Assembly: GCA_020426065.1 (NCBI GenBank)
Contig: JAGQQT010000275.1
Span: 1-5,796 of the forward strand
Direction: 5' to 3'
Length of the DNA: 5,796 nucleotides
DNA from: Planctomycetaceae bacterium
GTDB lineage: Bacteria > Planctomycetota > Planctomycetia > Planctomycetales > Planctomycetaceae
The notes beneath the pieces are model-generated. The model saw nothing but the letters and a program-made list of their open reading frames with translations. It did not search any database and was not told the DNA's origin. Positions 1 to 4,001 of the stretch are shown piece after piece. Within the stretch, counting starts at the first letter, position 1. Each line of letters starts with the position of its first letter. The position numbers were made by a program, and so were the translations under genes.

Positions 1-75
1 AGGGGTAAGCAGCGGCAATCGGGAAACAAAATTCCCTCAGAAAAAGCTCCGCTGCCAGCAGAAAACCGGCGTTGA
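1..75. other. Unassigned stretch with a nested inverted repeat, left window edge
   Basis: No gene can be assigned. The stretch lies just downstream of the stop of the LpoB-like gene. It holds a nested inverted repeat: outer arms GCAGCGG (9-15) and CCGCTGC (49-55), inner arms GGGAA (21-25) and TTCCC (32-36). No T-tract follows on the minus strand, so it is not a classical intrinsic terminator for that gene. Several frames stay open to the left edge. One plus frame ends at TGA 73-75 and could be the tail of a convergent gene. One minus frame starts with a TTG overlapping the LpoB-like stop and reads as a hydrophobic peptide, so it could be a coupled gene start. The stretch is too short to choose between these. 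Confidence 0.35.
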
Positions 76-744
76 TCAATAATGCTTGAGTTTTCCGAGT
101 GCCGATTTGTGATATCCCTTGCGAATCGTGGCGGATTCCTTGTCGTAGGAGCCATCGTAGAGATTCACCATTTCAAGTGTGAGCAGATAATCACGCTGAT
201 AATCATTCTTGTTGCTGCTGGTTGTTCCCGACGTAATTTTGGCAAACAGCAGATAATCGAACGGCTGCTGCATCTGTTCCATCACCGCAGCAAACATCCG
301 CTGGTTGGCTGGTACGAACAGATCACTGGGAGCGATGTGCGCTTCCCGCAATCCTGCTTCTACAAACCGGCGACTGATCATCCGGAAAGTTTCCGATGAG
401 TTGACCATCGCATCGATCTGCTCGTAAATCTGCTCCTTGAAGTCTCCCACTTCTTCGATACTTTTGTTTTCCACTCCCAGAAAACAGACGTGCTTCACGC
501 AACTGACTGCTCCGGGATCGCCCTGATGGGAAACCGTCTGGATCTGGTGCATCTGCCGCCCGAGCAGTTTTCCTACGGATTCGTCGATCAGTGGTTTCCA
601 GGTCTCAGCCCCGGCAGTGTGGCTGCCAACCATATCCGGGTCATGATCATCAAGCACATGAGCAACCTGACGCCCTTTGCATCCGGATATGATGGAAGTT
701 GCCGTTAGTCCGGCAACGCTGAGCACAAATGAACGTCTATCCAT
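76..744 (-). CDS. LpoB-like (penicillin-binding-protein-activator family) lipoprotein
   Basis: The product is a 222-residue lipoprotein. The start is ATG at 744 because AGGAG lies 8 nt upstream; an in-frame TTG 39 nt further upstream has no such support. Residues 1-22 form a lipoprotein signal with lipobox ISGC and predicted lipidated Cys22. The DRRSFVL sequence near the N-terminus resembles a twin-arginine motif, so Tat export is possible. After a variable linker (about 23-80), residues 84-215 fit the LpoB fold pattern: a strand ending in FLGVENKS, a helix holding FKEQIYEQIDAMV, then SSETFRMISR, a strand around DYLLFAKITSG, and YLLTLEMVNLYDG near the C-terminus. In Enterobacteria LpoB is an outer-membrane lipoprotein that activates PBP1b. 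Planctomycetes are reported to lack most classical PBPs, so the partner here is unknown. No partner gene is present. Family assignment rests on pattern only; another envelope lipoprotein of the same fold is possible. Confidence 0.72.
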   Translation of the reverse strand: MDRRSFVLSVAGLTATSIISGCKGRQVAHVLDDHDPDMVGSHTAGAETWKPLIDESVGKLLGRQMHQIQTVSHQGDPGAVSCVKHVCFLGVENKSIEEVGDFKEQIYEQIDAMVNSSETFRMISRRFVEAGLREAHIAPSDLFVPANQRMFAAVMEQMQQPFDYLLFAKITSGTTSSNKNDYQRDYLLTLEMVNLYDGSYDKESATIRKGYHKSALGKLKHY

Positions 745-752
745 GACGTCGA

Positions 753-757
753 CTCCT
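753..757 (-). promoter_or_regulatory. Ribosome binding site of the LpoB-like gene
   Basis: AGGAG on the minus strand (CTCCT on plus), 8 nt before ATG 744. It decides the start: it supports the ATG that opens directly into the lipoprotein signal sequence rather than the in-frame TTG at 783. Confidence 0.75.
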
Positions 758-816
758 GCAGAGAAATCAGGGGGTTTAGGCAAACTCTTCCGGCAACTTC
801 ATCCATGAAAGTCCTC

Positions 817-845
817 AGTATAATCGTCCTCAAGCCCCTTCCCAA
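817..845 (-). promoter_or_regulatory. Candidate sigma70-type promoter for the LpoB-like gene
   Basis: On the minus strand TTGGGA (840-845) is followed after exactly 17 bp by TATACT (817-822). These match the -35 and -10 consensus at 4/6 and 5/6 positions. A start near 810 would give a leader of about 65 nt before ATG 744. The -10 overlaps a plus-strand TATAAT. The call is by inspection only, and planctomycete promoter consensus is poorly defined. Confidence 0.45.
819..824 (+). promoter_or_regulatory. Candidate -10 element facing the Cys-rich gene
   Basis: A perfect TATAAT on the plus strand. The hexamer about 17 bp upstream (ACTTCA, 796-801) is a poor -35, so the promoter would need an activator or another sigma specificity. 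A start near 831 would leave a leader of roughly 200 nt before ATG 1033. It shares 819-822 with the minus-strand -10. Confidence 0.35.
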
Positions 846-1032
846 TCAAAGATTTTTTCAGGTTCCTGGCCAGTTGTTCTTGTAGCTTTTGCACAAAAAC
901 TGCCGTAAGGCAGACTGCCCCTGCGGCATGTTGCCCTCCGTGGTTTCTCTATCTTGTCAAAGCCCGTCCGTCAGTTTATGCTGCAGTAGCGGCTCTTTAA
1001 ACACCTTCCTGACCAGCCCACCTGCCTTTTCC
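831..1032 (+). other. Long leader of the Cys-rich gene with an in-frame open extension
   Basis: This stretch lies between the candidate plus promoter and the preferred start of the Cys-rich gene. The reading frame stays open back to a TTG at 889, and the extra 48 codons encode six cysteines, including a DCPCG cluster. An in-frame ATG at 928 also exists. Neither start has a Shine-Dalgarno sequence, and using either would bury the signal peptide inside the protein, so I treat the region as an untranslated or regulatory leader. A small hairpin, CTGCC-GTAA-GGCAG (900-913), has a GNRA-type loop. No known riboswitch was recognised. Confidence 0.35.
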
Positions 1033-1539
1033 ATGCATTATTTCTGCCACAATCAGCGAGTTTTCCGTTCGCTTCTACTGGCGGTGTGGTTTCTGGTTAC
1101 GACCTGGGGGCTCCCCTTATTTACTCCCGTGCAGGCCCACCCCAACTGTCCCTGCGGATGTCAGCAGAAAGGGACTTGCCAGGAAAACGGCGGAGACTGC
1201 TGTGGTCAGCAATCCGCAGAGAGTCCCAAGTCCGTCCCTACCTGTTGTCAAAAATCTGTAGTGGTGCCAGACCTGCCAGCCTGTTGTCAGCAGAATGCGA
1301 AAACATGCTGTCATACTGAGTGCAGAAAAGATTCACAGCATCCCACCGCTGGCTGGAATCGAGTCTGCAGGTGTGGCCAGGTGGATTTTTCCAAACTCTC
1401 TTTGACTGAAAAACTGGATTGTGGCATCCCCAAACCAGCAGGTGCGCCCTTCGCACACTCTGAACTGCCTGTCGCTCCTACGCCCTTTTATGCTTCCTGG
1501 GGAACACAGCCTCCCAATCCGCCTCCAGAATGTGCCTGA
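1033..1539 (+). CDS. Small secreted cysteine-rich protein, unknown family
   Basis: I do not recognise this family. The 168-residue product has a signal peptide: a basic N-region around Arg9-Arg12, a hydrophobic core at about 13-30, and a likely cleavage VQA|HP after Ala35. The predicted mature part of 133 residues has 17 cysteines: a CPCGC cluster (39-43), four CC pairs (56-57, 71-72, 84-85, 92-93), CRC (112-114), and singles at 49, 97, 130 and 167. Two pairs sit in similar VPTCCQK and LPACCQQ units, suggesting a degenerate internal repeat. The C-terminal third is Pro-rich and ends PPPECA. Such density suggests metal (Cu, Zn, Cd) binding or a disulfide-rich surface protein; both are inference. 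The ATG at 1033 is chosen because it opens into the signal peptide, although no clear Shine-Dalgarno precedes it. The extended frame from TTG 889 is the alternative. The gene diverges from the LpoB-like gene and lies 194 bp before DUF1559. Confidence 0.68.
   Translation: MHYFCHNQRVFRSLLLAVWFLVTTWGLPLFTPVQAHPNCPCGCQQKGTCQENGGDCCGQQSAESPKSVPTCCQKSVVVPDLPACCQQNAKTCCHTECRKDSQHPTAGWNRVCRCGQVDFSKLSLTEKLDCGIPKPAGAPFAHSELPVAPTPFYASWGTQPPNPPPECA
1241..1289 (+). repeat. Direct repeat CCTGTTGTCA inside the Cys-rich gene
   Basis: CCTGTTGTCA occurs at 1241-1250 and again at 1280-1289, offset by 39 nt (13 codons) and in the same frame, encoding the CCQ of two successive P-x-CC-Q units. A related TGCTGTGGTCAGCA at about 1198-1211 encodes the preceding CCGQQ. 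This suggests growth of the coding region by duplication of a short CC module, now diverged. Confidence 0.5.
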
Positions 1540-1645
1540 GCGGAAATTGCCTGCAGTAGATGATCCCTGTTGTATCTCCTTCTCTGAAGGACTTCAGAAT
1601 TCAACCTGGCTGAACTGCTGTATTCATGCAATCAACTCCCGTTGA

Positions 1646-1663
1646 ATCCTCTGTTAAGAGGAT
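1646..1663 (+). other. Perfect hairpin between the Cys-rich and DUF1559 genes
   Basis: ATCCTCT and AGAGGAT form a 7-bp stem with a GTTA loop. What follows is CGCTTTC rather than a T-tract, so it is at best a weak terminator for the Cys-rich gene; it could also be a leader structure of the DUF1559 transcript. A second smaller dyad, CTGAA-GGAC-TTCAG, lies at 1584-1597. I see no convincing promoter in 1540-1733. Confidence 0.35.
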
Positions 1664-1721
1664 CGCTTTCTGCATTCATCGCGTCTGCGAACAGTCTTCG
1701 CTGGCGCCTGCACATTTCCTC

Positions 1722-1727
1722 AAGGAG
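1722..1727 (+). promoter_or_regulatory. Ribosome binding site of the DUF1559 gene
   Basis: AAGGAG, 6 nt before ATG 1734. It fixes the start at the Met that places the prepilin motif eight residues in; the upstream in-frame ATG at 1626 would add 36 residues before a motif that should be N-terminal. Confidence 0.85.
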
Positions 1728-1733
1728 CGTTTT

Positions 1734-2705
1734 ATGTCTCGAATAACACGTCGAGGTTTTACTTTAATTGAACTACTGGTGGTGATTGCAATCATTGCCG
1801 TTCTGGTGGCCCTGTTACTGCCCGCTGTCCAGCAGGCTCGTGAAGCCGCACGACGTTCCAGCTGCAAGAATAATCTTAAGCAGCTGGGACTGGCCCTGCA
1901 CAACTATCATGACACGTTCACGGTTCTCCCTCCGGGTTACATCTCCCGCAACATCAACTCCACTGCCATGGCCAGTATGGAAAGCGGACCTGGCTATGCC
2001 TGGGGAACGATGATTCTCGCTTTCCTAGAAGGAGGGAACATCTACGACCAGATTACCTTTGAACAGGATGCCCAAACTGCAGGAAACATCCCGCTGGCAC
2101 GAACCGTTATCCCGACATTCCTCTGCCCGACAGACCCTGCTCCGCAGGTCTTTACCGTGACCGATACCGCCTCAAACACTTATGAACTCGCCAGCGCGAA
2201 CTATGTAGGTGTTATCGGTTATGGAAGTGTTTCGATGGCTCCGGGGAATCCCCCCGGCAAAGGCGCTTTTTATCGGAACAGCAATACCAAGCTGCGAGAT
2301 ATCACGGATGGAACCAGCCAGGCCATGCTGGTAGGTGAGCGGATGCATCGGCACGATTTTGTTGCGGGAATGACCGGTGTGGATGCCAACGCCACCTGGT
2401 ATGCGGCCATACCGAATGTGTCGCGGCCAGCCGGAATGATGATGGCCTCCATGGTGGAATGGCAGGGATCACTGGTGCTGGGACATATTGGCCAGCCAGC
2501 CATGACTACCCCCATGCCGATGCCCGCCATGAACCATACTCCTAACTCGACCAATCACATTGTGAATTTTTCGAGTTTGCACAAAGGAGGCATACAATTC
2601 CTGATGGCGGATGGCTCCGTGCATTTCCTGAGTGAAAATATTCACTTTGCCACTTACCAGCAACTGGGCCAGATCAGCGACGGTGCAGTTCTGGGTGAAT
2701 TCTGA
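1734..2705 (+). CDS. DUF1559 prepilin-like protein with H-X9-DG C-terminal motif
   Basis: The 323-residue product belongs to the planctomycete-expanded DUF1559 family. A short basic leader ends in RRG, followed by [12 protein letters not shown]. The predicted prepilin peptidase cut is Gly8|Phe9, with the conserved Glu at +5 (Glu13) and a hydrophobic helix at about 11-30. The adjoining [20 protein letters not shown] stretch (33-52) is the standard continuation. Other family landmarks are PTFLCPTDP (127-135), [17 protein letters not shown] (187-203) and H283-X9-D293-G294, the C-terminal processing-associated signature. The region 232-268 is unusually rich in Met and Pro. The protein is expected to sit in the inner membrane with a periplasmic globular domain, as pseudopilins do. 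Its exact role is unknown, and planctomycetes typically carry many copies. It has its own Shine-Dalgarno and terminator, so it is probably monocistronic or the last gene of a transcript with the Cys-rich gene. Confidence 0.95.
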   Translation: MSRITRRGFTLIELLVVIAIIAVLVALLLPAVQQAREAARRSSCKNNLKQLGLALHNYHDTFTVLPPGYISRNINSTAMASMESGPGYAWGTMILAFLEGGNIYDQITFEQDAQTAGNIPLARTVIPTFLCPTDPAPQVFTVTDTASNTYELASANYVGVIGYGSVSMAPGNPPGKGAFYRNSNTKLRDITDGTSQAMLVGERMHRHDFVAGMTGVDANATWYAAIPNVSRPAGMMMASMVEWQGSLVLGHIGQPAMTTPMPMPAMNHTPNSTNHIVNFSSLHKGGIQFLMADGSVHFLSENIHFATYQQLGQISDGAVLGEF

Positions 2706-2715
2706 TGCAGGATCG

Positions 2716-2751
2716 AACACGCCCCGGAATCTCCGGGGCGTGTTTTGTTTT
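2716..2751 (+). terminator. Strong intrinsic terminator after DUF1559
   Basis: A 12-13 bp GC-rich stem pairs 2716-2728 with 2732-2744, with core GCCCCGG/CCGGGGC and a minimal ATC loop. TTTTGTTTT follows on the plus strand (2743-2751), starting 11 nt after the DUF1559 stop. The minus-strand side lacks a T-tract, so it serves DUF1559 and not the convergent thiO gene. Confidence 0.92.
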
Positions 2752-2784
2752 ATACTGATGTTGTGAGCTTAAAACTTTCGTGGC

Positions 2785-2806
2785 ACAGACATTCTTGTCT
2801 GTTTTC
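2785..2806. repeat. Perfect short palindrome in the convergent gap
   Basis: ACAGACA (2785-2791) and TGTCTGT (2796-2802) form a perfect 7-bp stem with a TTCT loop; the right arm runs into TTTT on the plus strand. It lies between the DUF1559 terminator and the thiO stop (2822). It could be a back-up terminator, a 3' stabilising structure of the thiO mRNA, or one copy of a dispersed palindromic element. Only one copy is visible in this window. Confidence 0.45.
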
Positions 2807-2821
2807 CTGTTGATGACAGTT

Positions 2822-3946
2822 TTAATTCTGTCTGGCCACAGAACTGAATCGCTCGGGAGCGAATAGTTTCAGATCGACTTCAACAGATTCACCACGAACC
2901 AGTTGCCGCACGATCTCGCCCGTTACCGGTGAGAGTGATAATCCAGCCCGATAATGGCCGCTCGCAATGACCACGTTCTGCAGCTCCACACTCCGTCCCA
3001 TGATCGGTAAACCATCTGCACTGACGGGACGGAATCCGCTCCATTGACGCTCCGGCTGCTGAGTTCGCAGTTCCGGCAGCAGTGAGCAGGCAAAGTCGTG
3101 TAATTTCTGAATCGAAGCCGGGTGTTCGGACCGGTCAAATCCAACGTGCTCTTCGGTTGATCCAACCAGCAATACTCCATCCCTTCGCGGCACCAGGTAC
3201 TGCTTGCCACGCTCAATCACGTGCGGCAATGGATGCGAGAGGCGATACTGGTTGATCTGACCACGCACCGGAAAAACGGGAAATTCAAGATCCAGTAACG
3301 ATGCCAGCTCACCAGTCCAGGCGCCGGTCGCGATGACAATCTGATCTGCACGAAACTGTTCCTCACCCGCATGAACAACCTCCAGCCGATCTCCACCCCG
3401 CTCGAACCGCTGCACTTCATGGTTTTCATGGAACGCAACATTCAACTGACGGCAGGCAGCCAAGAGTGCCTGGAGATGCTTGGGATTTCGAACCTGAGCG
3501 GCAGTTGGGAGGTAACAGACTGCTTGTTCGAGTAACTCCAGACGATGATCGAGCGAGGGCAGCTCCTGCCCCTGCTTGAGTTCAGCAGGCACTCCACTCT
3601 CATTCCAGGCCGTGACACTCTGTTCTGCTGTTGCTTCATCGCCAGGAGCGGAGAGATGCAGTGCTCCATCACGAATGTATTCGCTGTCCAGCCCGGTCAT
3701 TTCCTGAAGTCGGGAGACCAGTTCCGGCCACAATTCTGAACTGCGGACACTCAGATGATGAAATGGCATCAAGCCACTGACCAGATCTCCCGGAGGGATC
3801 ATGCCAGCACCTGCCCAGGAAGATTCCTGACCAACCGCCTGCCGATCGATCACGCGCACGCGATGCCCACATGCAGCCAGTTCCAGAGCGGAGGTCAGGC
3901 CAATCACACCTCCCCCCACAACCAGTACGTCCGCGTGATGCGTCAT
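2822..3946 (-). CDS. thiO: FAD-dependent glycine oxidase ThiO (D-amino acid oxidase family)
   Basis: The 374-residue cytoplasmic flavoprotein is predicted to oxidise glycine with O2 to dehydroglycine (iminoacetate) and H2O2, supplying the thiazole branch of thiamine synthesis. The N-terminal Rossmann motif VVGGGVIG (9-16) with Asp34 binds the FAD ADP moiety. SSWAGAGMIPP (42-52) is the flavin-contacting segment typical of ThiO. Further landmarks are IATGAW (205-210), PVRGQ (226-230), YLVPRRDG (250-257), SGFRPVSADGLPIMG (303-317) and SGHYRAGLSLSP (329-340). By alignment with Bacillus ThiO, Tyr250, Arg306 and Arg333 are the likely substrate-binding residues. Length is normal. Two ATGs are adjacent, 3949 and 3946; AAGGAG lies 1 nt from the first and 4 nt from the second, so 3946 is preferred. 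The gene follows the di-haem gene by about 55 bp. No other thi gene is visible. A related DAO-family amine oxidase cannot be excluded. Confidence 0.87.
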   Translation of the reverse strand: MTHHADVLVVGGGVIGLTSALELAACGHRVRVIDRQAVGQESSWAGAGMIPPGDLVSGLMPFHHLSVRSSELWPELVSRLQEMTGLDSEYIRDGALHLSAPGDEATAEQSVTAWNESGVPAELKQGQELPSLDHRLELLEQAVCYLPTAAQVRNPKHLQALLAACRQLNVAFHENHEVQRFERGGDRLEVVHAGEEQFRADQIVIATGAWTGELASLLDLEFPVFPVRGQINQYRLSHPLPHVIERGKQYLVPRRDGVLLVGSTEEHVGFDRSEHPASIQKLHDFACSLLPELRTQQPERQWSGFRPVSADGLPIMGRSVELQNVVIASGHYRAGLSLSPVTGEIVRQLVRGESVEVDLKLFAPERFSSVARQN

Positions 3947-3950
3947 CATG

Positions 3951-3957
3951 CTCCTTT
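3951..3957 (-). promoter_or_regulatory. Ribosome binding site of thiO
   Basis: AAAGGAG on the minus strand (CTCCTTT on plus). Of the two tandem ATG codons downstream, 3949 is only 1 nt away and 3946 is 4 nt away, which favours the second Met. Confidence 0.7.
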
Positions 3958-4001
3958 CGGGAATCTGTGCCGGATTATTTTTACCACGACATGGGCAATA
4001 G

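Noticed and set aside
82..399. 105-codon plus-strand open frame at the left end
   Set aside because: It is antisense to the LpoB-like gene, which has a signal peptide, a lipobox and a good ribosome site; this frame has none.
1626..1733. 36-residue N-terminal extension of the DUF1559 protein from ATG 1626
   Set aside because: A prepilin leader must be short and N-terminal, and AAGGAG sits 6 nt before ATG 1734.
2781..2797. TGGCAC resembling a sigma54 -24 element
   Set aside because: The expected TTGC -12 element at the correct spacing is absent, and the downstream DNA leads into the convergent thiO gene.
3950..4001. Possible TPP riboswitch or separate promoter before thiO
   Set aside because: The gap is too short for a TPP riboswitch, no thi-box motifs are present, and no well-spaced -35/-10 pair was found.
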